A stretch of DNA of 59,523 nt from positions 1 through 59,523 of the forward strand of contig BNUF01000002.1 in assembly GCA_025997155.1 (NCBI GenBank), read 5' to 3'. The notes beneath the pieces were generated by a model. It was not told the origin of the DNA. It did no database searches and was given only the letters and a program-made list of their open reading frames with translations. Position 1 is the stretch's first letter, and each line of letters starts with the position of its first letter. Position numbers and translations under genes: made by a program. Positions 46,620 to 55,206 of the stretch are shown here, one piece after another. This DNA comes from Clostridia bacterium. GTDB lineage: Bacteria; Bacillota; Clostridia; Lachnospirales; WQUN01.

Positions 46620-48110
46620 ATGGCAGAATATTGTATAGGTATCGACTTAGGAACAAGCGGCGTGAAGTGCCTTTTGCTGGGTGACGACGGCGTAATCGTC
46701 GATTCGGCGTCCGAAAAGTACACGCCCGATTTCGGCGCGAACGGACACGTTGAGCAAGACCCGTCGGTGTGGTGGGATAAGACTTTTTCGTGCGTCAAAG
46801 CTCTCGCGGGCAAAAACCCTCAAATTTCCGCGAACATAAAAGCTCTCGCCGTTTCTGGGCAGATGCACAGTTCCGTGTTTCTTGACAAGGACGGCGGCGT
46901 AATCCGTCCCGCTATTTTGTGGAACGACACGCGTACCACCCCGCAAACCAAGGAAATTTATGAAATCGCGGGGTCGGTCGAAAACGTCCTCTCCGAGGTG
47001 TACAACCTTGCGCTGGAGGGTTTTACCCTCCCGAAAATTCTATGGCTTAAAGAAAACGAGCCTGATAACTTCAAAAAGGTATCTTCCGTAATAATGCCCA
47101 AAGACTACATAAATTACAGACTAACGGGCAATGTATACACCGATTATTCCGACGCGGCGGGTACTCTCGCTTTTGATGTAAAAAACCGCAGATTCAACGA
47201 ATCCTTTGTAGAAAAAATCGGCATACCGAAAGAAATTTTGCCGAAAGCGATTGAGTCCACAGGCACAGTCGGCGTTATTTCGGCGCAAACCGCGTCTGAA
47301 CTCGGGCTGCCCCATGGCGTAAAGGTAATCGCGGGCGGAGCGGACAACAGCTGCGCCGCAATCGGCAACGGCGTCGTTTCCTCAAATTCCGCCGTCGTAA
47401 GCGTCGGCACAAGCGGCACGGTAGTCGCGTTCCTTGACGACATTAAATCAAAGGTGACGGGTGCGGTTCACCTCTTCAACTACTCCTACCCCAACAGTTT
47501 CTACGCGATGGGCTGTATGCTCAGCGCGGGCGAATGTCTTAACTGGCTTACCCGCGAAATCCTGACAGGCGAATCTTTTGACGAACTTAACGAGCTTGTC
47601 GCGAAAACCCCTATCGGCAGCAACCATCTCCTTTTCGCGCCGTATCTTTTCGGCGAACGCTGCCCGCACACCGACCCGAGTGCCCGCGGTATCTTTTTCG
47701 GGCTCTCCTCCCTTACCAAAAAGGGCGAAATGGCTCGTGCCGTTATGGAGGGTGTCGCGTTCGGGCTTAAGGATATGTTTAATCTCGTCCTTGATTTCGC
47801 GTCAATGGACGAGGTGTATATCACGGGCGGCGGCGCAAAAAGCCCCGTCTGGTCGCAAATCATATGCGACGTGTTAAACGTCCCCCTCAAACTCCTTAAC
47901 ATAAGCGAAGGTCCCGCCTTTGGCGCGGCTCTTATAGCGGGTGTCGGCGCGGGCGTGTTCCCGAGTTTTGCCGACGCGAAAGAGAAATCTATGCGCGTAA
48001 TCAAAACCTACACCCCCCAAAACCCCGAAAAATACGCGGAATACTACAAAGTCTTCCAAAAACTCTATACCACCAACAAATCCCTGTACCAAGAGTTACT
48101 AAGTCTATAA
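46620..48110 (+). CDS. xylB: Xylulokinase (FGGY family)
   Basis: Phosphorylates D-xylulose to xylulose-5-phosphate. 496 residues from ATG 46620 (AAGGAG site). FGGY signatures are GIDLGTSGVKCLLL (~6-19), NGHVEQDPSVWW, SGQMHSSVFLD, LWNDTRT, PKDYINYRLTG and GGGAKSPVWSQI. The binding-site pattern fits XylB best, though other pentulokinases are possible. No xylA, transporter or XylR is nearby, so it is an isolated sugar kinase. It is followed by a terminator and ppdK. Confidence 0.92.
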   Translation: MAEYCIGIDLGTSGVKCLLLGDDGVIVDSASEKYTPDFGANGHVEQDPSVWWDKTFSCVKALAGKNPQISANIKALAVSGQMHSSVFLDKDGGVIRPAILWNDTRTTPQTKEIYEIAGSVENVLSEVYNLALEGFTLPKILWLKENEPDNFKKVSSVIMPKDYINYRLTGNVYTDYSDAAGTLAFDVKNRRFNESFVEKIGIPKEILPKAIESTGTVGVISAQTASELGLPHGVKVIAGGADNSCAAIGNGVVSSNSAVVSVGTSGTVVAFLDDIKSKVTGAVHLFNYSYPNSFYAMGCMLSAGECLNWLTREILTGESFDELNELVAKTPIGSNHLLFAPYLFGERCPHTDPSARGIFFGLSSLTKKGEMARAVMEGVAFGLKDMFNLVLDFASMDEVYITGGGAKSPVWSQIICDVLNVPLKLLNISEGPAFGAALIAGVGAGVFPSFADAKEKSMRVIKTYTPQNPEKYAEYYKVFQKLYTTNKSLYQELLSL

Positions 48111-48131
48111 AACAGGCTCTGCTTGTTTTTC
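48108..48131 (+). terminator. Terminator after xylB
   Basis: AACAGGC pairs with GCTTGTT (one G-U) around TCT, followed by TTTTC. A weak but well-placed hairpin. Confidence 0.55.
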
Positions 48132-48156
48132 ATATATCATATCAGGAGGTTTTTTA

Positions 48157-50787
48157 ATGGCAAAATACGTTTATCTCTTTTCGGAAGGCAACGGAAAAAT
48201 GAAAGAGTTGCTCGGCGGCAAAGGCGCAAACCTCGCGGAAATGACCAATTTGGGGCTTCCCGTGCCTTTCGGTTTCATCGTGTCCACAGAGGCGTGTACG
48301 GAGTACAACCAGAACTGGGGGCATCAGTTAAGCGACGAGGCAAAAGCCCAAGTCGACGCGGGCATTGTCGAACTTGAGAAAAAATCAGGAAAATCATTCG
48401 GCTCGGACGACAACCCTCTTCTCGTATCCGTTCGTTCGGGTGCTCGCGCGTCAATGCCCGGTATGATGGACACCGTCCTCAACCTCGGCTTAAACGAAGC
48501 GTCTGTTGAAGCTTTGGCGAAAAACAGCAACAATCCGCGTTTCGCGTATGACTCATACCGCCGTTTCATTATGATGTTCTCCGACGTTGTTATCGGTGTC
48601 GCAAAATCGAAATTTGAACGCGCCTTTGACGAATACAAAGAGAGACGAGGACTTAAAAGCGACTTGGAGCTTTCCGACGAACAACTCAGAGAGGTTGTCG
48701 CAATCTTCAAACAAATCTACAAAGACGACCAAGGGAAAGAGTTCCCGTCCGACGCGAAAGAACAGCTGTACGCCTCAATCGGCGCGGTTTTCCACTCGTG
48801 GGAGAACGAACGCGCTTTCGTATACAGAAGAATGCACGACATTCCCTATTCATGGGGTACTGCCGTAAACGTTCAGGAAATGGTATTCGGTAACCTCGGC
48901 GACACTTCGGGTACAGGCGTTGCTTTCTCCCGTAACCCAACAACTGGCGTTGACGAAATCTACGGCGAATATATGATTAACGCCCAGGGCGAGGACGTTG
49001 TGGCGGGTGTTCGCACACCGCGGCCTATGTCCGAACTCAAAGACGAGCCGAATCTCCCTGGTATCTACGACCAGTTCGTTTCGCTTGCCAAAAAACTTGA
49101 AGACCACTACCACGATATGCAGGATATGGAAATTACCATTGAAAAAGGCAAACTCTACTTCCTCCAGACGCGCAACGGCAAAAGAACCGCCGACTCCGCG
49201 CTTCAAATCGCCGTTGACCTTGTTAAAGAAGGCAAAATAACAAAAGAAGAAGCGATTTTGCAGGTTGACCCAGGGCAGCTCGACCAACTCCTTCACCCTG
49301 TTTTTGATTCAGCGTCGCTCAAAGCGGCTAAATCAATCGGAAAAGGACTTCCCGCGTCGCCCGGAGCGGGCGCCGGCAAACTCTACTTCTCCGCCGAGGA
49401 CGCCGAAGTTGCGGCGGCACGCGGCGAACGCGTAATCCTTGCGCGTCTTGAAACGTCTCCCGAGGATATCGTCGGTATGAACGTCGCCCAAGGCGTACTC
49501 ACCGTTCGCGGCGGTATGACCAGCCACGCCGCCGTTGTTGCGCGCGGTATGGGACGCTGCTGTGTATCTGGCTGCGAGGAAATCAAATTCAACGAAAAAG
49601 ATAAATCCTTTGAGCTCGGCGGACGCGTTTTCCACGAAGGCGAATATGTTTCGCTTGACGGCTCGACGGGCTACATCTACGGCGAGGATATCAAAACCGT
49701 TGACGCGGCTATCTCGGGCAATTTCGAGACATTTATGAAATGGGCGGACGAAACCCGCACTCTTCAAATCCGCACAAACGCCGACACTCCGAAAGACGCG
49801 GCGAAGGCGGTTGAACTCGGCGCGGAGGGTATCGGACTCACACGCACCGAGCATATGTTCTTTGAAGAAGACCGTATCCCGAAAATGCGCGTGATGATTC
49901 TCTCCGACACGGTTGAAGAACGCGTCGAGGCTCTTAACGGGCTTATTCCGTTCCAAAAAGCCGATTTCAAAGGTATCTATGAAGCTATGGCAGGTCGCCC
50001 CGTTACAATCCGTCTCCTTGACCCCCCTCTCCACGAATTCCTTCCGAATACGGACGCTGAATTTGAAGGGCTTGCGAAAGATATGGGCAAACCCGTCGAG
50101 GAACTCAAAGCGAAGGCAGTAGCTCTCCACGAGCTGAATCCGATGATGGGACACCGCGGTTGCCGTCTTGCCGTAACATACCCCGAAATCGCCGAAATGC
50201 AGACACGCGCAATCATCGAGGCCGCTATCGAAATTAAACAGGAAAAGGGCTACAACATTGTTCCCGAAATTATGATACCGCTTGTCGGCGAAATCAAAGA
50301 ATTCCGCTATGTACGCGAAATCGTCGACCGCACGGCTAAAAAAGTTTTCGAGGAAAAAGGCGTGACCCTTGATTACCACGTCGGAACAATGATTGAAATC
50401 CCGCGTGCCGCTCTCACCGCCGACGCAATCGCAAAAGAAGCCGAGTTCTTCTCGTTTGGCACAAACGACTTGACGCAGTTGACTTTCGGACTCTCACGCG
50501 ACGACGCGGGCAAAATCCTCAAAGATTACATTGACAAAAATATATACGAAGTTGACCCGACGGCGCGTCTTGACCAAACAGGCGTCGGCGCGCTCATCAA
50601 AATCGCCGTTGACAAGGCTAAACCTGTTCGCCCCGACATTCACATCGGTATCTGCGGCGAACACGGCGGCGACCCGTCCTCAATCGAATTTTGCCACAGA
50701 ACAGGCTTTAACTATGTTTCCTGCTCACCGTTCCGTGTGCCGATTGCGCGTCTTGCCGCAGCTCAAGCCGCAATCAAAAACAGATAA
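48157..50787 (+). CDS. ppdK: Pyruvate, phosphate dikinase
   Basis: Interconverts PEP + AMP + PPi with pyruvate + ATP + Pi. 876 residues, like the Clostridium symbiosum enzyme. It has the N-terminal ATP-grasp domain (GGKGANLAEMTNLGLPVP, RSGARASMPGMMDTVLNLG), swivelling domain with phospho-His457 (GGMTSHAAVVARGMGRCC) and PEP-binding TIM barrel with IGLTRTEHMF, FGTNDLTQ and Cys833 in GICGEHGGDP. An AGGAGG site precedes ATG 48157. With pgk, gpmI and eno in this window it gives a PPi-dependent, reversible PEP-pyruvate step. Confidence 0.97.
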   Translation: MAKYVYLFSEGNGKMKELLGGKGANLAEMTNLGLPVPFGFIVSTEACTEYNQNWGHQLSDEAKAQVDAGIVELEKKSGKSFGSDDNPLLVSVRSGARASMPGMMDTVLNLGLNEASVEALAKNSNNPRFAYDSYRRFIMMFSDVVIGVAKSKFERAFDEYKERRGLKSDLELSDEQLREVVAIFKQIYKDDQGKEFPSDAKEQLYASIGAVFHSWENERAFVYRRMHDIPYSWGTAVNVQEMVFGNLGDTSGTGVAFSRNPTTGVDEIYGEYMINAQGEDVVAGVRTPRPMSELKDEPNLPGIYDQFVSLAKKLEDHYHDMQDMEITIEKGKLYFLQTRNGKRTADSALQIAVDLVKEGKITKEEAILQVDPGQLDQLLHPVFDSASLKAAKSIGKGLPASPGAGAGKLYFSAEDAEVAAARGERVILARLETSPEDIVGMNVAQGVLTVRGGMTSHAAVVARGMGRCCVSGCEEIKFNEKDKSFELGGRVFHEGEYVSLDGSTGYIYGEDIKTVDAAISGNFETFMKWADETRTLQIRTNADTPKDAAKAVELGAEGIGLTRTEHMFFEEDRIPKMRVMILSDTVEERVEALNGLIPFQKADFKGIYEAMAGRPVTIRLLDPPLHEFLPNTDAEFEGLAKDMGKPVEELKAKAVALHELNPMMGHRGCRLAVTYPEIAEMQTRAIIEAAIEIKQEKGYNIVPEIMIPLVGEIKEFRYVREIVDRTAKKVFEEKGVTLDYHVGTMIEIPRAALTADAIAKEAEFFSFGTNDLTQLTFGLSRDDAGKILKDYIDKNIYEVDPTARLDQTGVGALIKIAVDKAKPVRPDIHIGICGEHGGDPSSIEFCHRTGFNYVSCSPFRVPIARLAAAQAAIKNR

Positions 50788-50795
50788 ATTTAAAA

Positions 50796-50822
50796 GGGGG
50801 GCTTAACCGCCCTCTTTTTTTA
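50796..50822 (+). terminator. Terminator after ppdK
   Basis: AGGGGGG and CCGCCCT form a stem with one mismatch around CTTAA, followed by seven or more T. Confidence 0.8.
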
Positions 50823-50846
50823 TTCAAATATAATTAAAAATTTCTG

Positions 50847-50875
50847 TTGACTAAATTTAATAAGTATGGTATACT
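50847..50875 (+). promoter_or_regulatory. Promoter of tRNA-Gln
   Basis: TTGACT at 50847-50852, a 17-nt spacer and TATACT at 50870-50875, 32 nt before the tRNA. Confidence 0.75.
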
Positions 50876-50906
50876 GTCTAGGACTTAGGAAAATACTCGG
50901 TAATAA

Positions 50907-50978
50907 TGGGCAGTCGCCAAGCGGTAAGGCAATGGACTCTGACTCCATCATTCACAGGTTCAAATCCTGTCTGCCTAG
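50907..50978 (+). tRNA. tRNA-Gln (CUG)
   Basis: The 72-nt cloverleaf has a 7-bp acceptor stem (TGGGCAG with CTGCCTA, one G-U pair), a D arm with AAGCGGTAAGGC, an anticodon stem ATGGA/TCCAT with loop CTCTGAC giving anticodon CTG, and a T arm ACAGG-TTCAAAT-CCTGT. The discriminator base is G and CCA is not encoded. It is a single tRNA gene with its own promoter. No integrated element adjoins it. Confidence 0.95.
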
Positions 50979-51051
50979 TCAAACTAATTTCGGTTGAAAT
51001 ATAAAACAGGCTGATAAGCAATGTTTTTGTCAGTCTAATTGTGTTCCAAAG

Positions 51052-51080
51052 TTTACATAACCGCAATTTTTTGGTAAAAT
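51052..51080 (+). promoter_or_regulatory. Promoter of the GAF-PAS sensor gene
   Basis: TTTACA at 51052-51057, a 17-nt spacer and TAAAAT at 51075-51080. Confidence 0.65.
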
Positions 51081-51120
51081 GTAATCCATATAGGAAATTG
51101 TCCGTGAAAGATAGGTGCAT

Positions 51121-52644
51121 ATGGATATCCAGATGATGCTGGTCATCGACCTCCTGATTATTATCGACGTTTTTATACTTGTGATTTTGGGTATGTTCTT
51201 TCAGCACATAACAAGACTCAGGATAAACAAGATTATCGGGTATTCGATAATAGCCGTTCGCGTACTTTTGGACGAAAACGAGGATTTGAACAATTTGGTA
51301 ATCTCCGACGACGATATGGTCGATTTCTACACGGAACTTAAAGCGGTTGCGGAAATGCTTAGGGAGCGGGAGAACAACCGCAAGGAACTCCTTAACATCG
51401 CGAACTCCATAGCGGTCAATATCGACTTGTCGGCGCTCCTTGAGGACCTTTTGCCAAAAGTCATCAAGGCGACGAACTCGACTTGCGCGGCGTTTTATTT
51501 GGCGAACGCGGCGACAAATAAGCTGGAGATAAAATCATCTATCGGATTTTCAAAAAATATTTACGGCGATTTCGATATGAATATCGGCGAGGGAATTATG
51601 GGTTCGGTGACGAACGAGGTCAAGATAATCAAGGATATCCCCGAGGACTCCGTGTATATCATACGTACCTATCTCGGCAAGATTAAGCCCAAAAGTATGA
51701 TGATAATCCCGATTATCGACGCGGAACGGCTTGTGGGCGTGCTGACGCTGGCAAGCATCTACAATTATGAGGAAAACCAAAGCGAGATAATCGAACTCAT
51801 ACGGTACTATATCGGGATTTCAATAGGGAACGCGGTCGCGTATGAACAGACGAAACGCCTTACTAACGAACTCAAATTCCAGAACACTCTTATCCAAAAC
51901 CTGAACGAGGAACTTGAAAAGAAAATAGACAACCGCACGGTGTTTCTCAACAATATTATCGACAGTATCAAGGATTACGCGCTTTACGCGCTTGACACCG
52001 ACAACATAATCACCGCGTGGAACAAGGGCGCGGAGCAGATTCTGGGCTATGAAAAAGAAGAGATAATCGGGCAGAGCGTCGAGCATATCCTGTCCGAATC
52101 CGACATAAAAAAGAACATTATCAAAACGAGAATCGAGACGGCGACACGTGACGGGCGGTACGAGGAAAGCGGCTGGAAAGTCAAAAAGGACGGCACGAGT
52201 TATTTTGCCGAAATGTCGCTTTTTCCAATGTATGACAACTCAAACAACATTGTCGGGTTCACGAACGTGATAAAAGACGTCACCTACCTCAAAAACGTGG
52301 AAAAGGCGTTGGGCTACGAAAAAGAATTTACGCAGAAGATATTTGAAACAAGCCAGCAAGCCGTGATTATGTCGAATCAAAGCGGGATAATCACGATGGC
52401 GAACGAAAAAGCGGAAAAACTTCTTGGCGAAAGCGGGCTGCAAAACCGCGACTTGTGCGACTTTTTCGTCGAGGCGGAGAACCTTCGGCGCAGTCTTGTC
52501 GACGTGGCGAAACGGTACGGACGCGGGGGTTGGTGTACGATACTTAAATCCTCAAAAGCCGCGATTGAGTTTAACGCGTATATGCTTATGGAATCGGGCA
52601 AAGGCGACCCGAAATTGTTTCTGTACCTAACCGAAGTAAAATAA
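51121..52644 (+). CDS. Membrane GAF-PAS-PAS sensor protein without output domain
   Basis: A 507-residue protein from ATG 51121 with an N-terminal helix (~5-28, LVIDLLIIIDVFILVIL), a short helical region, a GAF domain (~90-235, LLEDLLPKVIKATNS and IGEGIMGSV), a coiled linker (~240-270), a first PAS (~280-400, ITAWNKGAEQILGYEKEEII followed by a PAC-like GYEKEF) and a second, shorter PAS (~405-507, GIITMANEKAEKLLGESG). No HisKA, HATPase, GGDEF, EAL, HD or methyl-accepting part follows. It may sense a ligand and signal through protein contact. Confidence 0.88.
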   Translation: MDIQMMLVIDLLIIIDVFILVILGMFFQHITRLRINKIIGYSIIAVRVLLDENEDLNNLVISDDDMVDFYTELKAVAEMLRERENNRKELLNIANSIAVNIDLSALLEDLLPKVIKATNSTCAAFYLANAATNKLEIKSSIGFSKNIYGDFDMNIGEGIMGSVTNEVKIIKDIPEDSVYIIRTYLGKIKPKSMMIIPIIDAERLVGVLTLASIYNYEENQSEIIELIRYYIGISIGNAVAYEQTKRLTNELKFQNTLIQNLNEELEKKIDNRTVFLNNIIDSIKDYALYALDTDNIITAWNKGAEQILGYEKEEIIGQSVEHILSESDIKKNIIKTRIETATRDGRYEESGWKVKKDGTSYFAEMSLFPMYDNSNNIVGFTNVIKDVTYLKNVEKALGYEKEFTQKIFETSQQAVIMSNQSGIITMANEKAEKLLGESGLQNRDLCDFFVEAENLRRSLVDVAKRYGRGGWCTILKSSKAAIEFNAYMLMESGKGDPKLFLYLTEVK

Positions 52645-52649
52645 AAAAA

Positions 52650-52680
52650 CTCCCGCGCATATACGGCGGGAGCTTTTTTA
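52650..52680. terminator. Bidirectional terminator
   Basis: CTCCCGC and GGCGGGAG form a 7-8-bp stem around a short loop, with A-rich left and T-rich right flanks, so it serves both the sensor gene and the convergent gene ending at 52678. Confidence 0.88.
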
Positions 52681-53082
52681 TTTCTGAACAAGCGTGAACC
52701 CTATAATCTGGTCGGTAAAAATCACAATCTGGTCAAGCCGCGTCAGGGGTTCCGTCCCGCCTACCGAATAAACAGAAACGTCCACCATATTGATTGAGTA
52801 GTCGTTGTAGTAGTTCTTTTCAACGTTACACTCTTCCTCGAGTTTCGCGAAAACGGCGGACACGTCGAGAGTTATTTTTGACGGGTCGTCAGTGTATTTT
52901 ACCATATTACTTTTATCCGAAAGTTCCTGAAGGTCGCCTATCAGGATACCGTTTGTCGTAAAGAGCATTAGGCGGTAGGTGATATTGTAGTCTTGTTTAA
53001 GCGTTTCGATTAGTTTGATTAGGTGCGAAAACGCTATATTTTTCATATTCAGGTTTTGGGGTGCGTTGGTAAAAAGTGCCAT
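52678..53082 (-). CDS. Hypothetical protein
   Basis: A 134-residue cytosolic protein starting at ATG 53082 (MALFTNAPQNLN) after AGGAGGC. It reads as an alpha/beta fold: an N-terminal helix (NIAFSHLIKLIETLKQ), then strands YRLMLFTTNGILIGDLQEL and a C-terminal QIVIFTDQIIGFTLVQ. The paired strands with small residues are vaguely LSm-like. I do not recognise the family. A promoter (TTGCAA, 16 nt, TATAAT on the minus strand at 53105-53132) lies just upstream. Confidence 0.75.
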   Translation of the reverse strand: MALFTNAPQNLNMKNIAFSHLIKLIETLKQDYNITYRLMLFTTNGILIGDLQELSDKSNMVKYTDDPSKITLDVSAVFAKLEEECNVEKNYYNDYSINMVDVSVYSVGGTEPLTRLDQIVIFTDQIIGFTLVQK

Positions 53083-53104
53083 TGATAAAGCCTCCTTTTT
53101 TATC

Positions 53105-53132
53105 ATTATACCATATTTTAGATTTATTGCAA
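53105..53132 (-). promoter_or_regulatory. Promoter of the gene at 52678-53082
   Basis: On the minus strand TTGCAA (53132-53127), a 16-nt spacer and TATAAT (53110-53105), followed closely by the AGGAGG site. Confidence 0.7.
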
Positions 53133-54029
53133 TACCTTATTGCTAATTACGATTGCTATGACATATACAGCCAAAATTGTCCAAAATTCCCATGTGAAGA
53201 TTTTCGTCTTTTTCTTCTCGGTTTTCTCAAAGGTAACTTTGTTGTGTTTCAAAAATATGTATATCAAAAGTCCTAAAAAAGGAAGCGACGCAAGCATCAC
53301 CAGAAACATTACAAAAAGAATTTCTGGGGATTGCACGAATGAGGGGTCGATTTCCGTTTGTAAGGTGTTTGCCGTGTCGGGTAGGTTTTTTGCAACGAAC
53401 AACAATATTATTGAGGAGGAGTTTACGGCGCAATGCCCTATAATCGAGGTAAATATCGACTTTGAGTAGTACATTATGAACGCCAAGACCATACCGAGAA
53501 CTATCGCGTACAGGAGCTGGGAGGGATTCATATGCATAAGCCCGAACAGCACGCCGCTCATAACGATTTTGATTCGCGGGCTTGATTTTACGCTATGAAA
53601 AACCACGCCCCGAAAGGAAAGTTCCTCGAAGATTGCGGGTATTATCGCCATTCCGAGGAGCATAACCCACACGCTGTTTGCTTGCGACTGTGCCGTCAAA
53701 TACGAGGACACGTTGTTTGGGATAAACTGGGCGGTAATGAGCGAGAGGAACGCGCCTATCGGATACATTGCGAGCATTATGGTAATACCCAACAGCGCGT
53801 TTATTATCCCAGGAGGGTTCAGAAAAAAAACGTCCCTCGGCTTTTTCTTAAAAATCACAAGGTAAATAATCACCGGCAAGACCAGCATAATTTGCAATGC
53901 CATTCCCAAAACCGCCCCGTTATGGATATACCTGCCCGCGAACGCTAGCGCGAATTGGGCGAAAAGGTAGACGGCGATTACGACCAGTACATACCTATTC
54001 GCGGGTTTAGCCGTCTGTTGCAGCTCCAT
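53124..54029 (-). CDS. CPBP family intramembrane metalloprotease
   Basis: A 301-residue polytopic protein of the CAAX-protease and bacteriocin-processing (Abi/CPBP) family. Motifs are EELSFRGVVFHS (EExxxR, ~137-148), FGLMHMNPSQ with the motif-2 His, and HCAVNSSSI (HxxxN/B). About eight helices. The last helix is followed by a basic tail. Known members cleave prenylated or small peptide substrates in the membrane or scaffold other proteins. It overlaps the 3' end of the AI-2E-type permease by 23 nt. Confidence 0.92.
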   Translation of the reverse strand: MELQQTAKPANRYVLVVIAVYLFAQFALAFAGRYIHNGAVLGMALQIMLVLPVIIYLVIFKKKPRDVFFLNPPGIINALLGITIMLAMYPIGAFLSLITAQFIPNNVSSYLTAQSQANSVWVMLLGMAIIPAIFEELSFRGVVFHSVKSSPRIKIVMSGVLFGLMHMNPSQLLYAIVLGMVLAFIMYYSKSIFTSIIGHCAVNSSSIILLFVAKNLPDTANTLQTEIDPSFVQSPEILFVMFLVMLASLPFLGLLIYIFLKHNKVTFEKTEKKKTKIFTWEFWTILAVYVIAIVISNKVLQ

Positions 54030-55206
54030 TTGAGTCGCCTCCCGTAATCAAATATTTTTTGCCGTACTGTTTGTCTAGCGCGGAACTTAACGCGGTTTTT
54101 ATGACGGCGTACACGGGTACGCCCGCGAACATACCGATAACCCCGAACAACGCTCCGCCGACGATAATCGCGAAGATTACGTCGAGAGGTTTAAGCCCCG
54201 TGGAATCCCCCAAAATTTTCGGGCCGAGTATGATTCCGTCGAACTGTTGGATAATAAGTATCGCGATACCAATCGGCACCGCCCGCGCGGGGTTGTCGAT
54301 AAGCGTGATTAATATGACGGGGACCGCGCCGATAAACGGACCGAAGTAGGGTATCATATTCGTCACGCCGATGATAAGACTCAAAAAGAGGGGAAACGGC
54401 GGCTTTATGAATTGGGCGGTAACGAAAAATATCAATCCGATGATAAGCGAGTCAATCGCCTTGCCCACAACAAACTTTTCAAACACCGTGCTTGAGTTTG
54501 ACGCAACGTATATGATTTTTTGTACCATAGGTTTTTTGAACATCATCATAAGTAATTTTTTGATTGTCACCTGAAAGGATTCCTTGTCAAGCAGCATATA
54601 GAACGCAACCATAACCCCCATAATAAAATTCAGGAGGACGCGTACAATCAATTGCGCGCTCGCGAGGATTTTATTGAAAATTATGGGGAAATTTGACAAA
54701 GTGTTCATAACGGGGTTGATTATCGCGTCAAAAACCTGTTGGTATGTAAAATTGATGCCGAAAGTTTCGTTTATTTGCGGCAGAGTTTCGGTATAAAAAG
54801 AACTTCTGATATCGTAAAACCGACTGTGCCGTATGCCGTCAATCAACGTCAAAACGCTTTGTATCATTTCGGGGATGATATAGTTGATTATCAGCACGAT
54901 TGACCCTATCAGCACCAAAAAGCACATAAACACCGACAAAAAACGGCTTATTTTTTGTTTTTTCGGCAGCAGTTTGAAAATCTTTCCTTCAAGCCACCGC
55001 ACAACGGGGTTCATCAGATACGCGATAAAAAAACCCCACATAAACGGCGACAAAATAACTCTAAGCCGAACGAAGAACGACTCGATGCTCGTGCCGATTA
55101 CATCAAAATGCGACAAAAGTTTCTCGAAAAGGATAGCGCAAAATATGACAAAAAGTACGTATAAAGCTTTTTTCATATACTCTTTATCTATTTTAAAGCG
55201 TTTCAT
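54007..55206 (-). CDS. AI-2E family transporter
   Basis: A 399-residue integral membrane protein of the TqsA/YtvI/PerM family. Two or three N-terminal helices (~13-105) with FMWGFFIAYLMNPVVRWLEG, an amphipathic middle region (~115-190), then helices with GVTNMIPYFGPFIGAVP, GIILGPKILGDSTGLKP and GGALFGVIGMFAGVP. Members move small molecules or ions; YtvI-like proteins in Firmicutes have also been linked to sporulation. The substrate here is unknown. The start overlaps the upstream gene stop by 4 nt. Confidence 0.93.
   Translation of the reverse strand: MKRFKIDKEYMKKALYVLFVIFCAILFEKLLSHFDVIGTSIESFFVRLRVILSPFMWGFFIAYLMNPVVRWLEGKIFKLLPKKQKISRFLSVFMCFLVLIGSIVLIINYIIPEMIQSVLTLIDGIRHSRFYDIRSSFYTETLPQINETFGINFTYQQVFDAIINPVMNTLSNFPIIFNKILASAQLIVRVLLNFIMGVMVAFYMLLDKESFQVTIKKLLMMMFKKPMVQKIIYVASNSSTVFEKFVVGKAIDSLIIGLIFFVTAQFIKPPFPLFLSLIIGVTNMIPYFGPFIGAVPVILITLIDNPARAVPIGIAILIIQQFDGIILGPKILGDSTGLKPLDVIFAIIVGGALFGVIGMFAGVPVYAVIKTALSSALDKQYGKKYLITGGDSNGAATDG

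Noticed and set aside
46620..48110. A xylose-use operon around the xylulokinase
   Set aside because: There is no isomerase, transporter or regulator next to it; neighbours are a methyltransferase and ppdK.
50907..50978. tRNA-Gln as an integration site of a mobile element
   Set aside because: No integrase or repeated tRNA 3' end lies nearby; the downstream gene is a normal chromosomal sensor.
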